A stretch of DNA of 64,000 nucleotides from Candidatus Enterococcus stercoripullorum (GCA_019120335.1 DWVH01000069.1:1-64000); one strand, 5' to 3'. Counted from the first letter of the stretch, positions 1 through 9,677 are shown. The notes: generated from the sequence alone by a model not told the origin. Made by a program: numbers and translations.

Positions 1-35
1 TATGATGAAATAAATAATTAATAAAAGACAAAGAA

Positions 36-88
36 AATCCGAATGTTCAACTTGATTACTCATAAAATCAACAATGAACGTTCGGATT
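36..88. repeat. 14-bp inverted repeat, possible terminator
   Basis: The arms 36-49 (AATCCGAATGTTCA) and 75-88 (TGAACGTTCGGATT) pair with one G-T wobble around a 25-nt loop. The sequence after the right arm is AT-rich but has no clean T run. It may terminate a gene lying left of the window or be the edge of a mobile-element scar. Its position next to a transposase stub makes either reading possible. Confidence 0.45.
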
Positions 89-123
89 ATTTATATACTC
101 ATTTTTTATTAGAGACTAATGGG

Positions 124-336
124 TCAGCCCCGTTCCAAAATACTGATGTTACTGTGTGTAAAGTAGGCGCGTGAATCATGAAAGTGAAGAGATTGGTCGC
201 TTAACTGTTCAAAATCAAGTAAATGCATGAATTGCTTGGCTAAAATAAGACCAGCATCATTAGACAAACAACCACCATCATGAGAAATGGAAAGTTTTGT
301 ATTGAAAAGTGAAGAATTTTTGTGTAAAGTATTCAT
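124..336 (-). pseudogene. IS1380-family-like transposase, N-terminal stub
   Basis: This 70-codon frame reads like the N-terminus of IS1380-family transposases: a short lead, then SLFN, then the motif SHDGGCLSNDAGLILAKQF, then an HFHDSR-YFTHSN segment. Transposases of this family run to roughly 400 residues or more, so only the first sixth remains. The frame ends abruptly at position 124 and nothing left of it continues the protein. It is read as a remnant of an insertion sequence left by deletion. The family assignment rests on motif recall rather than a search. Confidence 0.6.
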
Positions 337-481
337 TAGAAGAACTCCTTTGTTATGTATTCTTTACTATTTTTACTATAACAAATTGGAGTTCTTTTTT
401 CATCACTTAATGGGTGAAATACAAAAATTCGTTAATTTCTTGGTACAACAACGATTGAAAAATTTATGCTGAATAGTATGA

Positions 482-722
482 ATTATTCAGGTTTCTAAAG
501 ATGAAATTAAACTAATTGATACATTAAGTTATTTGCAAGCTGAAAGAATTCGCCGCGGTATTTCTCAAACTGAGCTTGCCAAAAAAAATAGGAATGAAAC
601 AATCTCAATTGGCTAAAATTGAACAATTGGATTCTACCCCAACATTAGCAACCTTAAATCGTTATGCAAAAGGTTTAGGTTTAGGCATACAAATCAAAGT
701 TGTAGCATACGCCGAAGCATAA
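482..722 (+). pseudogene. XRE-family HTH (HigA-like antitoxin) remnant, frameshifted
   Basis: Two adjacent frames together encode a helix-turn-helix protein: first VSKDEIKLIDTLSYLQAERI..ISQTELAKK, then IGMKQSQLAKIEQLDSTPTLATLNRYAKGLGLGI and a short tail ending at a TAA. The join lies in a run of eight A at 581-588. Seven A would restore one frame. There is also no start codon: an in-frame TGA at 479-481 precedes the first recognisable residues. The layout of about 80 residues with a late HTH resembles HigA-type antitoxins. No toxin gene is visible beside it. Both a missing 5' end and a homopolymer shift point to a dead gene. Confidence 0.6.
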
Positions 723-852
723 ATAGCACATTTTAAGAACGATGGTTGGAAAGGTGAAGATGCTGTAAGGGATACAAATTATTAATGCCGCACAGTATTC
801 CAAGTTCATATACTATCAAACGGACTTTTCATGGATTAATTTTGCAATCTAT

Positions 853-881
853 TTGATTTTATGAAAAAAGTATGCTATATT
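853..881 (+). promoter_or_regulatory. promoter of the rimP-nusA-infB operon
   Basis: A -35 box TTGATT (853-858) and a -10 box TATATT (876-881) are separated by exactly 17 bases. They lie about 100 bases upstream of rimP and just before the leader hairpin. This is a good sigma-A-type match, and no other strong candidate is visible in the gap. Confidence 0.6.
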
Positions 882-906
882 TTCATTAGTAATGATACTT
901 GAAGGT

Positions 907-938
907 GAGTGAGCGATGTTTAGTTGCTCACTCTTTTT
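907..938 (+). terminator. hairpin plus T-run in the rimP leader (attenuator candidate)
   Basis: GAGTGAGC (907-914) pairs perfectly with GCTCACTC (926-933) across an 11-nt loop and is followed by TTTTT. It sits downstream of the predicted promoter and 45 bases before the rimP start. It therefore looks like an intrinsic terminator inside the operon leader, which could set basal read-through into rimP-nusA. Confidence 0.6.
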
Positions 939-982
939 AATGAAAAAAGCCTTGAAGATCACTAAAGGAGGTCTGAAAAAAT

Positions 983-1456
983 TTGAGTAGTGTTGTCCAA
1001 ACAGTTACCGATTTAGTTACACCAATTGTTGATGAACATGGATTTGAATTAGTAGAAGTAGAATTTGTCAAAGAAGGAAAAAGCTGGTATCTTCGCGTCT
1101 TTATCGATAAAGAAGGCGGTATTGATATTGAAGAATGTGCGCTTGTCAGTGAACAATTAAGCGAAAAATTAGATAACGTTGATCCTGATCCAATCCCACA
1201 AGCTTACTTTTTAGAGGTTTCTTCACCAGGAGCAGAACGTCCTTTGAAGAAAGAAAAAGATTATGAAAAAGCATTAGGAGAATATATCCATATCTCCTTA
1301 TATCAAGCTGTTCAAGATGAAAAAGTTTATGAAGGATTTTTGGAAAGCTTCGATGAAAATCAATTAACATTAAAAGTGCGCATCAAAACACGTGAAAAGC
1401 AAATCACTTTTGATCGAAACAATATTGCCAAAGCTCGTTTAGCAATTCAGTTTTAA
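983..1456 (+). CDS. rimP: ribosome maturation factor RimP
   Basis: Cytoplasmic factor needed for maturation of the 30S ribosomal subunit. The 157 residues match the family length. The N-terminal alpha/beta domain carries [20 protein letters not shown], followed by the [12 protein letters not shown] motif and a C-terminal SH3-like barrel. The start is TTG, chosen because an AAAGGAGG ribosome site lies about nine bases upstream and no ATG is nearby. It opens the nusA-infB operon, the standard Firmicute arrangement, with nusA starting 21 bases after its stop. Confidence 0.95.
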   Translation: MSSVVQTVTDLVTPIVDEHGFELVEVEFVKEGKSWYLRVFIDKEGGIDIEECALVSEQLSEKLDNVDPDPIPQAYFLEVSSPGAERPLKKEKDYEKALGEYIHISLYQAVQDEKVYEGFLESFDENQLTLKVRIKTREKQITFDRNNIAKARLAIQF

Positions 1457-1477
1457 TTATGGAGGGAAAATAATCAA

Positions 1478-2692
1478 ATGAGTAAAGAAATGTTAAAGGC
1501 CTTAGAAACTTTAGAAGCGGAAAAAGGTATTGCCAAAGAAATCGTGATTGAAGCCTTGGAAGCCGCTTTAATCTCTGCCTATAAACGCCACTATGGACAA
1601 GCCCAAAATGTGGAAGTTGAATTTGATCAAAAGAAAGGTAACATCCATGTTTATGCGGTGAAAGAAGTCACTGAAGAAGTCATGGATAGCCAATTAGAAG
1701 TTTCAATTAAAGATGCTATTGCGATTAATCCGCATTATGAAATTGGAGATAAGATTCGTTTTGAGGTGACACCAAAAGATTTCGGTCGGATTGCCGCTCA
1801 AACTGCTAAACAAGTCATCTTACAGCGTGTTCGTGAAGCAGAACGTAGCATTATCTATGAAGAATTCTCACAATATGAAAAAGAAATCCTTCAAGGTATC
1901 GTTGAACGTCAAGATAACCGTTATATATACGTGAATTTAGGTAAGATTGAAGCCGTCTTATCAAAACAAGACCAAATGTTAAATGAATTCTACCAACCAC
2001 ATGATCGTATTAAAGTCTTTGTATCTAAGGTGGAGAACACTTCAAAAGGTCCTCAAGTCTTTGTCAGCCGTAGTCATCCAGATTTACTACGTCGCTTATT
2101 TGAACAAGAAGTCCCAGAAGTGTACGATGGTACTGTTGAAATCATGAGTATTGCCCGTGAAGCTGGGGACCGTTCTAAAATTGCGGTTCGTTCATTTGAT
2201 GCAGATATTGATCCAGTGGGTACTTGTGTCGGTCCAAAAGGTCAACGTGTCCAAAATGTAGTCAATGAATTAAAAGGTGAAAACATGGATATCGTTGAAT
2301 GGGATGAAGATCCAGCTGTTTACATTGCCAATGCGTTGAATCCAGCAGAAGTAAGCGATGTAATCTTTGACTTAGAAAATCCAAAATCATGTACTGTTGT
2401 TGTGCCAGACAATCAATTATCCTTAGCTATTGGTAAACGTGGTCAAAATGCGCGTTTAGCTGCCAAATTGACCAACCATAAAATTGATATCAAACCTGAA
2501 TCTCAAATGCAAGAATTCTACGCGCAACTTGAAGCACAAGAAGCTCAAGAAGAAGTAGATGAATCATTAGTAGAAGAAGCGTTTGACGAAGTGGCACAAG
2601 AAATCAGTGAAGAAGTTGTAGCTAAGGAAGTTGCACAAGATGAAGCTGTAGAAGTATTAGAAAGCGAAGATGAAACTTTAACTGAAGAATAG
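1478..2692 (+). CDS. nusA: transcription termination/antitermination factor NusA
   Basis: RNA polymerase-binding factor that modulates pausing, intrinsic termination and antitermination. The order is an N-terminal polymerase-binding domain (about 1-125), an S1 domain (about 135-200) and two KH domains (about 200-345, with IDPVGTCVGPKGQRVQ and SLAIGKRGQNARLAAKL). Residues from about 350 form a Glu-rich tail of short EE/VAQE-type repeats. The length of 404 is somewhat longer than the Bacillus protein because of this acidic tail. An AGGAGG-type site precedes the ATG. It is co-transcribed with rimP upstream and rnpM downstream. Confidence 0.97.
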   Translation: MSKEMLKALETLEAEKGIAKEIVIEALEAALISAYKRHYGQAQNVEVEFDQKKGNIHVYAVKEVTEEVMDSQLEVSIKDAIAINPHYEIGDKIRFEVTPKDFGRIAAQTAKQVILQRVREAERSIIYEEFSQYEKEILQGIVERQDNRYIYVNLGKIEAVLSKQDQMLNEFYQPHDRIKVFVSKVENTSKGPQVFVSRSHPDLLRRLFEQEVPEVYDGTVEIMSIAREAGDRSKIAVRSFDADIDPVGTCVGPKGQRVQNVVNELKGENMDIVEWDEDPAVYIANALNPAEVSDVIFDLENPKSCTVVVPDNQLSLAIGKRGQNARLAAKLTNHKIDIKPESQMQEFYAQLEAQEAQEEVDESLVEEAFDEVAQEISEEVVAKEVAQDEAVEVLESEDETLTEE

Positions 2693-2701
2693 GAGGTACC
2701 T

Positions 2702-2998
2702 ATGAAGCAAAGAAAAATCCCTTTAAGAACCTCTGTTGTAACCGGTGAAGTGATTCCTAAAAAACAATTATTAAGAATTACGCGCTCAAAAGAAGGTGTC
2801 GTTTCCATCGATCCAACGGGTAAAATGCCTGGACGTGGTGCCTATATTGCGATGGAGCCAGAAGAAGCTGAACTTGCTTGGAAAAAACGCATCTTTGATA
2901 AAAAATTTGGTGTGACGTTAGGTGACGAATTTTACCAAGAATTACTAGATTATGTGAAACATCAAAAAGCACGTCGAGAGTTATTTGGAAATGAATAA
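2702..2998 (+). CDS. rnpM: YlxR/RnpM family RNA-binding protein
   Basis: Small basic protein of the YlxR (DUF448) family, whose Bacillus member has been described as a modulator of RNase P. The family signature PLRTSVVTGEVIPKKQLLRI followed by GRGAYI is visible, with Ser in place of the usual Cys in the first motif. There are 98 residues. The start ATG follows GGAGG by five bases and lies nine bases after nusA. Its 3' end overlaps the next gene, consistent with translational coupling inside the operon. Confidence 0.9.
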   Translation: MKQRKIPLRTSVVTGEVIPKKQLLRITRSKEGVVSIDPTGKMPGRGAYIAMEPEEAELAWKKRIFDKKFGVTLGDEFYQELLDYVKHQKARRELFGNE

Positions 2999-3293
2999 AC
3001 AAAAAGTATTAAATCTTTTAGGTCTTGCCCAACGCGCGGGTAAATTAGTAACGGGTGAAGAACTTGTTACCAAAGAAATCCAAGCACAAAAAGCAAAATA
3101 TGTTTTTGTAGCAAGCGATGCGGGTAAGCATACCTTAAAGAAATTGCAAGATAAATCAAGATATTATGAAATCCCTCTAAGTGAAGCTTTTACTAGTCTT
3201 GAATTGACCCAAGCTTTAGGAAAACCAAGAAAAGCAATTGCGGTGATAGATCACGGCTTTGCTAAGAAAATGGGGGAATTATTGAACGAATAG
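2991..3293 (+). CDS. ylxQ: L7Ae-family ribosomal protein-like YlxQ
   Basis: Member of the L7Ae/L30e RNA-binding family found in this operon in most Firmicutes. The family opening NKQKVLNLLGLAQRAGKLVTGEE and the core YVFVASDAGKHTLKKL are present. The chosen ATG gives 100 residues. An upstream TTG at 2985 would add two. The gene overlaps the end of rnpM by eight bases, so it is probably translated by coupling. Family members bind kink-turn RNA, but the exact cellular target is not settled. Confidence 0.85.
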   Translation: MNKQKVLNLLGLAQRAGKLVTGEELVTKEIQAQKAKYVFVASDAGKHTLKKLQDKSRYYEIPLSEAFTSLELTQALGKPRKAIAVIDHGFAKKMGELLNE

Positions 3294-3305
3294 GAAGGTG
3301 ATTGA

Positions 3306-6092
3306 ATGAGTAAAGTCAGAATTTATGAATTGGCGAAAGATTTAAATGTCTCCAGTAAAGAATTAGTGGAAAAAGCCAAAACAATTGGAATGGAAGTAGA
3401 AAATCATCGTAGTGCAATCACGAAAGAAGAAGCGCAACAATTAAAATCCGAGTTTCAAAATCGTGAAGTGGTTCAAAAGGATGCTCATAAAAAATTCCAA
3501 ACCCAAAGAAACAATCCAAACTTTCTAAACCGTCATAAACAACAAAGAAATACGAATTCAAATAATCAGAATCGCAAAAATACTAAAAATGGCGCAAATC
3601 AAAAAGCAAACGATGCTTCAAAAGCTGAATCAGTAAGCAAAAATAAAGTTGCTAAACCAGTTAGCGAAGTCAAAGAGGCATCTAAAAAAGTTGTTTCAGA
3701 AAAGCAAACTAAAGTGTCTGAAGTGAAAAAATCAGAAGTCATTATGCAAGAAGTTGTTGCGGAAGTGAAGAAAACACCCGAAGTTAAAGTTTCTAAAGAA
3801 AAACCAGCTGAAAAAGTACTTCCAGTTCAGCTTGAGAAAAAGGAAACACCTAAACCAGAAGTAGCTACAGTAGTTGAGAAGAAAGCAGAGGAAAAGGTGG
3901 TTGCTAAAGTTAGTGAAAAAGAAGTGAACATTGAGCAACCTCAATTGGAGCCTAAAAATGAAAAACCAGAAATGAAAGTTGTTGATAATGTGTCAAACGA
4001 TAAAAAGGAAAAGAAATCTCAAGTGAGTCAACCTGAAAAGCAAGGAAAATCAATGAAACAAGAAAATCAATCAAAATCAGAAAAAGCGAAAAAAGTTGTC
4101 CCAGTTGCCGCTGAACAAGAGAATCGTAAACAAGAGCGACCAAAAAACAAAGCGAAAAAACAACATAACAATGATCGCTATGAAGACGATAATATTGGTA
4201 GAGGACGAAATGCTAAAAAGAATAATAAGAAAGATTTCGACAAACCAAATAATAAATTCAAGGGCAAAAAAGGCAAAAATAATAAGCAACAAGAAAAGAA
4301 ACCAGCTGTGCCACCACGCAAGTTCCGTGAATTACCAGAAGTATTGGAATATACAGATGGTATGAATGTCGCTGAAATTGCGAAAAAAATTCACCGTGAA
4401 CCAGCTGAAATTATCAAGAAATTATTTATGATGGGCGTAATGGTGAATCAAAACCAACCATTAGATACGGATACCATTGAATTATTAGCAGCAGATTATG
4501 GAATCGATGCGCAAGAAAAAGTCCAAGTCGATATTGCAGATATTGATAAATTCTTTGCACCTGAAGAGATTAATGAAGAGAATTTAGTGGCACGTCCACC
4601 AGTTGTGACAATCATGGGACACGTTGACCATGGTAAAACGACTTTACTAGATACTTTACGTAATTCACGGGTAACAAGTGGAGAAGCTGGCGGAATTACC
4701 CAACATATTGGGGCGTACCAAATTGATATCGATGGTAAACCAATTACCTTCTTGGATACACCTGGACACGCAGCCTTCACAAGTATGCGTGCTCGTGGTG
4801 CAAGTATCACGGATATCACTATTTTAGTCGTAGCGGCTGATGATGGAGTTATGCCACAAACTGTTGAAGCGATTAACCACGCCAAAGCTGCCAATGTACC
4901 AATTATTGTAGCAGTAAATAAAATTGATAAACCAGCGGCTAATCCACAACACGTGATGCAAGAATTAACTGAATATGAATTAATTCCAGAAAGCTGGGGT
5001 GGCGATACCATCTTTGTAGAAATCTCAGCGAAATTCGGTCAAAATATTGATGAATTATTAGAAATGATTCTATTAGTTGCTGAGGTGGAAGACTTAAAAG
5101 CTGATCCAACGCAACGTGCAATTGGTACAGTTATTGAAGCTCGTCTAGATAAAGGTAAAGGACCAGTTGCTACATTATTAGTACAACAAGGAACGATGCA
5201 TGTCGGTGATCCAATTGTTGTCGGTAATACATTTGGTCGTGTCCGCGTGATGACAAATGACTTAGGACGTCGTGAAAAAGCTGCTGGCCCTGCAACTCCG
5301 GTGGAAATTACTGGTTTGAATGATGTCCCACAAGCTGGTGATCGTTTCGTTGTCTTTGAAGATGAAAAGACGGCGCGTGCTGCTGGTGAAGAACGTGCGA
5401 AACGGGCCTTAGTCCAACAACGTGCAGTTACACATCGCGTTACTTTAGATAACTTATTTGATAGCCTTAAAGAAGGTGAATTAAAAGAAGTTAATGTCAT
5501 TATTAAAGCGGATGTACAAGGATCTGCTGAAGCTTTATCTGCATCCTTACAAAAAATTGATGTAGAAGGTGTTCGTGTCAATATCGTTCACTCAGCGGTT
5601 GGGGCGGTAAATGAAAGTGACGTTACGCTAGCTGCGGCCTCAAATGCGATTATCATTGGCTTTAACGTGCGACCTACACCACAAGCAAAACAACAAGCAG
5701 AACTTGAAAGTGTTCAAATTCGTTTACATCGCATTATCTATAAAGCTATTGAAGAAATTGAAACAGCGATGAAAGGGATGCTTGATCCAGAATACGAAGA
5801 AAAAATTACGGGTCAAATGGTGGTTCGTGAAACCTATAAAGTCTCTAAAGTCGGTACAATTGCTGGATGTTATGTATTAGAAGGTTCAGTCAAACGTGAT
5901 AGCGGTGTACGCGTCATTCGTGATGGTATCGTTATTTATGAAGGACAACTTGCTAGTTTGAAACGCTTCAAAGATGATGTCAAAGAAGTTAAGATGGGAT
6001 TTGAATGTGGTGCGATGATTGAGAAATTCAATGATATCAAAGTAGACGACATTATTGAAGCCTTCATCATGGAAGAAGTCAAAGTAGACTAA
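3306..6092 (+). CDS. infB: translation initiation factor IF-2
   Basis: GTPase that delivers initiator tRNA to the 30S subunit. The protein has 928 residues. It has a short IF2-N motif at the start, then a long, very Lys/Glu/Gln-rich and probably disordered linker to about residue 340, then a second IF2-N repeat, then the G domain: GHVDHGKTT (about 437-445), DTPGH, NKID (about 538-541). Beta-barrel and fMet-tRNA-binding domains follow. The low-complexity linker is where length varies among species. An AGGAAGGTGATTG site precedes the ATG, and rbfA follows after 24 bases. Confidence 0.97.
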   Translation: MSKVRIYELAKDLNVSSKELVEKAKTIGMEVENHRSAITKEEAQQLKSEFQNREVVQKDAHKKFQTQRNNPNFLNRHKQQRNTNSNNQNRKNTKNGANQKANDASKAESVSKNKVAKPVSEVKEASKKVVSEKQTKVSEVKKSEVIMQEVVAEVKKTPEVKVSKEKPAEKVLPVQLEKKETPKPEVATVVEKKAEEKVVAKVSEKEVNIEQPQLEPKNEKPEMKVVDNVSNDKKEKKSQVSQPEKQGKSMKQENQSKSEKAKKVVPVAAEQENRKQERPKNKAKKQHNNDRYEDDNIGRGRNAKKNNKKDFDKPNNKFKGKKGKNNKQQEKKPAVPPRKFRELPEVLEYTDGMNVAEIAKKIHREPAEIIKKLFMMGVMVNQNQPLDTDTIELLAADYGIDAQEKVQVDIADIDKFFAPEEINEENLVARPPVVTIMGHVDHGKTTLLDTLRNSRVTSGEAGGITQHIGAYQIDIDGKPITFLDTPGHAAFTSMRARGASITDITILVVAADDGVMPQTVEAINHAKAANVPIIVAVNKIDKPAANPQHVMQELTEYELIPESWGGDTIFVEISAKFGQNIDELLEMILLVAEVEDLKADPTQRAIGTVIEARLDKGKGPVATLLVQQGTMHVGDPIVVGNTFGRVRVMTNDLGRREKAAGPATPVEITGLNDVPQAGDRFVVFEDEKTARAAGEERAKRALVQQRAVTHRVTLDNLFDSLKEGELKEVNVIIKADVQGSAEALSASLQKIDVEGVRVNIVHSAVGAVNESDVTLAAASNAIIIGFNVRPTPQAKQQAELESVQIRLHRIIYKAIEEIETAMKGMLDPEYEEKITGQMVVRETYKVSKVGTIAGCYVLEGSVKRDSGVRVIRDGIVIYEGQLASLKRFKDDVKEVKMGFECGAMIEKFNDIKVDDIIEAFIMEEVKVD

Positions 6093-6116
6093 TAGACAGC
6101 TGCTAAGGAGGAAATT

Positions 6117-6467
6117 ATGGCAAACTATCGTGATAGACGCTTAGCACAAGAAATCCAAAAAGAAGTCAATCAAATCTTGCGTAAAAAAGTTCGTGACCCA
6201 CGCGTACAAGAAGTAACAATTACTGAAGTTCGTGTGACTGGAGATTTACAACAAGCAACGATTTACTATACCATTTTATCTAACCTTGCTTCAGAACGTA
6301 CAAAAGCACAACAAGGGTTAGAAAAAGCAACTGGACTAATCAGACGAGAATTGGGTCATGTGTTAACCTTATATAAAACACCTGAACTATTCTTTAGTTA
6401 TGATGAATCTATTGACTATGGTAATAAAATTGATGAAATGCTAAGAAATTTAAATAAAGAATATTAA
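6117..6467 (+). CDS. rbfA: 30S ribosome-binding factor RbfA
   Basis: Cold-shock-associated assembly factor that binds the 5' helix region of 16S rRNA in immature 30S particles. At 116 residues it is full length and has a single KH-like fold. It shows the usual start [18 protein letters not shown] and the motif [13 protein letters not shown] strong AAGGAGG site lies before the ATG. It is the last gene before a terminator, so here the operon ends at rbfA rather than running on into truB. Confidence 0.95.
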   Translation: MANYRDRRLAQEIQKEVNQILRKKVRDPRVQEVTITEVRVTGDLQQATIYYTILSNLASERTKAQQGLEKATGLIRRELGHVLTLYKTPELFFSYDESIDYGNKIDEMLRNLNKEY

Positions 6468-6473
6468 TATTTT

Positions 6474-6510
6474 ACTGAGTCAGAAAGTATCATCTGGCTC
6501 AGTTTCTTAT
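6474..6510 (+). terminator. intrinsic terminator after rbfA
   Basis: ACTGAGTCAG (6474-6483) pairs with CTGGCTCAGT (6494-6503) with one G-T wobble and is followed by a T-rich stretch. It closes the rimP-rbfA operon. Confidence 0.75.
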
Positions 6511-6605
6511 TACAATTTTTGATTTGTGTCTTTACAATTTGTCAAACAAAGAGTAAACTTCGCCTATTATTAAAAAATTCTATAACAATAATTACGCCTA
6601 TCTGT

Positions 6606-6634
6606 TTGCGTTTTCACATTTAAAGGTGTACAAT
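6606..6634 (+). promoter_or_regulatory. promoter of the TetR gene
   Basis: TTGCGT (6606-6611) and TACAAT (6629-6634) are separated by 17 bases and lie 30 bases upstream of the TetR start. The -35 box is only a partial match, so strength is uncertain. Confidence 0.4.
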
Positions 6635-6664
6635 ACGGGCAGAATGTAAGGAGAGAAAATATTT

Positions 6665-7231
6665 ATGAAAAGAGTAACGTATACGAAAGAAATGATTGTC
6701 GATGCTGGATTGAATGTAATCTTTGAACAAGACTTTAAACATTTGACTGCTCGCGCTATTGCTAATGAATTAGGCTGTTCACCACAACCGATTTATTTGC
6801 AATTTGCGAATATGGATGATTTAAAAGATGCGCTTATTAACAAGTTGTGGCGCAGATGTCATAATTATATGGAATTTAAGTATAAAAAAGATAGTTGTAA
6901 AATGATTAATTATCCGATATCTTTTATTTTCTATGCACTAAAGAAACCTAATTGGTATCAGAGTTGTTTTCAAGATATGAACGGTAATCCAAAAGAATTA
7001 AATGAGAAGTTAAAAACTTATTTTATGACGGAGATTTTTGAATTTGAACGTAACTTAACAGATAAAGAACAAAAATTCTTCTTTATTGAGGCTTTTGCAT
7101 ATATTCATGGGCTAATTGCTGCGGTAAATAGTGGTCGTATTCGTAAAGATGAGTCACAAATAGCACACAGATGGGAAAACTACTTACAGGATTTAGCACA
7201 AAGATATCCATTAAGTTTTGAGACACAATAG
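6665..7231 (+). CDS. TetR/AcrR-family transcriptional regulator
   Basis: Predicted dimeric DNA-binding repressor. Residues 5-55 show the TetR helix-turn-helix layout (KEMIVDAGLNVIFEQDF, then LTARAIANELGCSPQPIYLQF). The remaining helical part would bind an unknown ligand. The length of 188 is typical. It has its own promoter and a terminator on each side, so it is a single-gene unit placed between rbfA and truB. No divergent or downstream partner gene reveals its target. Confidence 0.8.
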   Translation: MKRVTYTKEMIVDAGLNVIFEQDFKHLTARAIANELGCSPQPIYLQFANMDDLKDALINKLWRRCHNYMEFKYKKDSCKMINYPISFIFYALKKPNWYQSCFQDMNGNPKELNEKLKTYFMTEIFEFERNLTDKEQKFFFIEAFAYIHGLIAAVNSGRIRKDESQIAHRWENYLQDLAQRYPLSFETQ

Positions 7232-7534
7232 CAATATGTAAACTTTCTTGTTATCATATTAGAAAAGAGCTATTGCAAGATTTTGCTAAGCGCATTAAAA
7301 TATGGGTGAATAAAGGAAAAGTTCTATGTAGGAGAAGTAATCTAAATGATTGGAAAAAGGATAGCAGTAAATTAAATGGTGCTTTTGTCTGAAAAAACAA
7401 GAGTGCCATTTAATTTTTTTATTCACACTTTGATTCGCTCAAGGTGTTTTTTTGTGCCTGATTTGTTAACTTGTTTTTATTCCATATGTAGGATAAAATG
7501 GAGAAGTGTGATTTTATAGAAAAGGAAGGAAATC
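7232..7534. other. intergenic region between the TetR gene and truB
   Basis: It contains one strong hairpin terminator (see 7369-7421). A roughly 50-codon open stretch at about 7260-7390 has no start, ribosome site or recognisable family, so I do not call it a gene. The region just before truB holds an AAGGAAGG ribosome site. Confidence 0.5.
7369..7421 (+). terminator. strong intrinsic terminator upstream of truB
   Basis: AAATTAAATGGTGCTTTTGT (7369-7388) pairs with the stretch 7398-7415 (ACAAGAGTGCCATTTAAT) around a short A-rich loop. A run of T follows. The stem is long enough to work in both orientations. Confidence 0.8.
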
Positions 7535-8470
7535 ATGGAAGGCATTTTACCTTTATGGAAAGAACGTGGCTTAACGAGTCATGACTGTGTATTTAAGTTA
7601 CGCAAAATTTTACATATGAAAAAGATTGGTCATAGCGGGACTTTGGATCCTGATGTTGATGGCATTTTACCAATCTGTATCGGACGGGCGACTAAGGTTG
7701 TTGAATTTTTGACGGATTCTGGAAAAGTATATGAAGGCGAAATTACTTTAGGCTATTCGACGACGACAGAGGATGCGAGTGGGGAGATTGTTGAATTAAC
7801 ACCCGTTGAAAAAGTTCTGTCAAATGAATTGATTGATAGCACAATGCAGACTTTTATTGGTGAGATTATGCAAATTCCACCCATGTATTCAGCAGTTAAA
7901 GTGAATGGTAAGCGATTATATGAATATGCACGTAATGGCGAAACTGTTGAAAGACCCGTCAGAAAAGCTCAAATTTATCGCTTTCAAAGAATCACGGAAC
8001 CGGTCTTTGATGCGCAAAAACACACGCTATCTTGGCGCTTTCAGGTAGCTTGTGGCAAAGGTACTTATGTTCGTACGCTAGCTGTTGATTTAGGGGAAAA
8101 ATTAGGCTTTGCTGCTCATATGTCCGATTTAACACGGATAAAAAGTGGTGGCTTTACCAAAGAGCAAGCCGTAACTTTAGATCAAGTAGCTCAAGCGATG
8201 GCAAACAATGAGGTAGAAAAGCTGCTTTTACCCATTGAGTATGGGGTTCGTGATTTTCCACGCATTGATATTTCTGAAGAGTTGACCAAAAAAGTGATGA
8301 ATGGGATGCGGATTCCGTATTGGCAATTTGGTTTTAATACTTGTCCAGATCGTCCAATCGCTTTATATTACAACGAGTGCGTATTAAGTATCTATGAAGT
8401 CAGTCCAAGTGATAATAATATGCTTAAACCAAAAAAAATGTTAAGAACGCAATTAGAAATGAAGGAATAA
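7535..8470 (+). CDS. truB: tRNA pseudouridine(55) synthase TruB
   Basis: Makes pseudouridine at position 55 of the tRNA T-loop. The catalytic motif is at about residues 35-50: HSGTLDPDVDGILPICIGRATK, with the aspartate in LDP as nucleophile. The usual small residue after LDP is replaced by the DVDG variant. The family motif KGTYVRTLAVDLGEKLG is present. There are 311 residues. The ATG follows an AAGGAAGG site. It is followed by ribF five bases after its stop, the usual pairing. Confidence 0.95.
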   Translation: MEGILPLWKERGLTSHDCVFKLRKILHMKKIGHSGTLDPDVDGILPICIGRATKVVEFLTDSGKVYEGEITLGYSTTTEDASGEIVELTPVEKVLSNELIDSTMQTFIGEIMQIPPMYSAVKVNGKRLYEYARNGETVERPVRKAQIYRFQRITEPVFDAQKHTLSWRFQVACGKGTYVRTLAVDLGEKLGFAAHMSDLTRIKSGGFTKEQAVTLDQVAQAMANNEVEKLLLPIEYGVRDFPRIDISEELTKKVMNGMRIPYWQFGFNTCPDRPIALYYNECVLSIYEVSPSDNNMLKPKKMLRTQLEMKE

Positions 8471-8475
8471 TAGTT

Positions 8476-9423
8476 ATGAATATTATTGAATTAAGACATC
8501 CATATCGCCAAGAACGAGTAATCAAGGAAGAGGTTGTTTTGGTGCTGGGCTTTTTTGATGGAGTGCATCGTGGTCATCATGCAGTGATTGAACAAGGGAC
8601 AAAACTAGCAAAAGAGAAGAATCTGAAACTAGCGCTGATGACTTTTAACCAACACCCATCCATCGTTTTTCAAAAAATGTCTAAAGAAACGATGACTTAT
8701 TTAACGAGTATGCATCAAAAAGCGCAATTATTTGAAAAAGCTGGTGTGGATTTATTATATGTGGTTGATTTCACTTCAGCTTTTGCGAAATTAACACCCG
8801 AAGAATTTATCGAACAATATATCATAGGTTTGCATGCTAAAGTAGTTGTGGCTGGATTTGATTATACGTTTGGCTATCAAGGAAAAGCGACGATGAAAGA
8901 TTTAGCAAAATTAGCGAATCAACGCTTTGAAGTTATCGAAGTCCCTGAATTAAGTGAACATGGACAAAAGGTTAGTTCTACTGCAATTCGTCAAGCATTG
9001 GCAAAAGGTAACATGCAAGAAGTTAATGAATTATTGGGATATCCTTATACGATAGAAGGAACTGTGATGCATGGTGATGCGCGTGGTCGAACACTAGGTT
9101 TTCCTACTGCGAATATTCGGTTTAGCCCAACGACACGCTTGCCAATTGAGGGTGTGTATGTTTGTGAATTTAAAGTGGGCAATACCTGGCATCAAGCCAT
9201 GGGATCAATTGGTCATAATGATACGTTTGGAGAAGGTCGTAAATTAACTGTAGAGGTCTATATTTTAGATTTTCATCAAGAGATATATGGTGAATTTGTG
9301 GAAGTGCGTTGGTTACATTTACTCCGTGAACAAATTAAATTTGATGGAGCTGAAGGTTTGATTCAACAACTCCATCAAGATGAGGAAGATACAAGAAATT
9401 ATTTTGCATCCTTAGTGAAGTAA
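8476..9423 (+). CDS. ribF: bifunctional riboflavin kinase/FAD synthetase
   Basis: Converts riboflavin to FMN and then FAD. The N-terminal FAD-synthetase (nucleotidyltransferase) half shows GFFDGVHRGHHAVI and the STAIRQAL motif. The C-terminal riboflavin-kinase half shows GDARGRTLGFPTANI and the catalytic-region pattern ending in EVYILDF. The length of 315 is normal. It forms an operon with truB and is convergent with the small reverse gene that ends one base after its stop. Confidence 0.95.
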   Translation: MNIIELRHPYRQERVIKEEVVLVLGFFDGVHRGHHAVIEQGTKLAKEKNLKLALMTFNQHPSIVFQKMSKETMTYLTSMHQKAQLFEKAGVDLLYVVDFTSAFAKLTPEEFIEQYIIGLHAKVVVAGFDYTFGYQGKATMKDLAKLANQRFEVIEVPELSEHGQKVSSTAIRQALAKGNMQEVNELLGYPYTIEGTVMHGDARGRTLGFPTANIRFSPTTRLPIEGVYVCEFKVGNTWHQAMGSIGHNDTFGEGRKLTVEVYILDFHQEIYGEFVEVRWLHLLREQIKFDGAEGLIQQLHQDEEDTRNYFASLVK

Positions 9424-9621
9424 TCATGATTTTTGAACATTGATTAGCTGAAATTCTTCACTATCAGGTACTTTTATGATGAGAAATCCGTCTGGCAAGG
9501 TCGCAGGGGAAACGTCTTTGATATTTTTTCCGCTTGCAATTTGCGCCATACGGATTAATTCTTTTTCATCTTTACTACTGGCTACCAGATTTCCGAGATT
9601 AAAAAGGACATTTTCTTCCAT
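9424..9621 (-). CDS. small conserved-type hypothetical protein
   Basis: A 65-residue acidic protein beginning MEENVLFNLGNLVASSKDEKELIRMAQ. No signal peptide or membrane segment is present. The ATG start is preferred over the GTG three codons upstream because an AAGGAA ribosome site lies nine bases before the ATG. The gene runs toward ribF and its stop abuts the ribF stop. Its start lies about 55 bases from hemW on the opposite strand, so a divergent promoter is likely. I do not recognise the family and assign no function. Confidence 0.6.
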   Translation of the reverse strand: MEENVLFNLGNLVASSKDEKELIRMAQIASGKNIKDVSPATLPDGFLIIKVPDSEEFQLINVQKS

Positions 9622-9677
9622 GACAATCACTTCCTTGTGTATATTATATCAAAAATGAGAAAGAAAGGGGGATGGAA

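Noticed and set aside
287..472. Forward 61-codon frame near the transposase stub
   Set aside because: It overlaps the transposase frame on the opposite strand, is very hydrophobic by chance and lacks a ribosome site.
4496..5581. Long reverse-strand open frames opposite infB (171 and 180 codons)
   Set aside because: They lie fully within the conserved GTPase region of infB, show no family motif and have no ribosome site. They are shadows of codon bias.
7258..7390. Open stretch of about 50 codons between the TetR gene and truB
   Set aside because: No start codon with a ribosome site, no recognised family, and it runs into a terminator stem.
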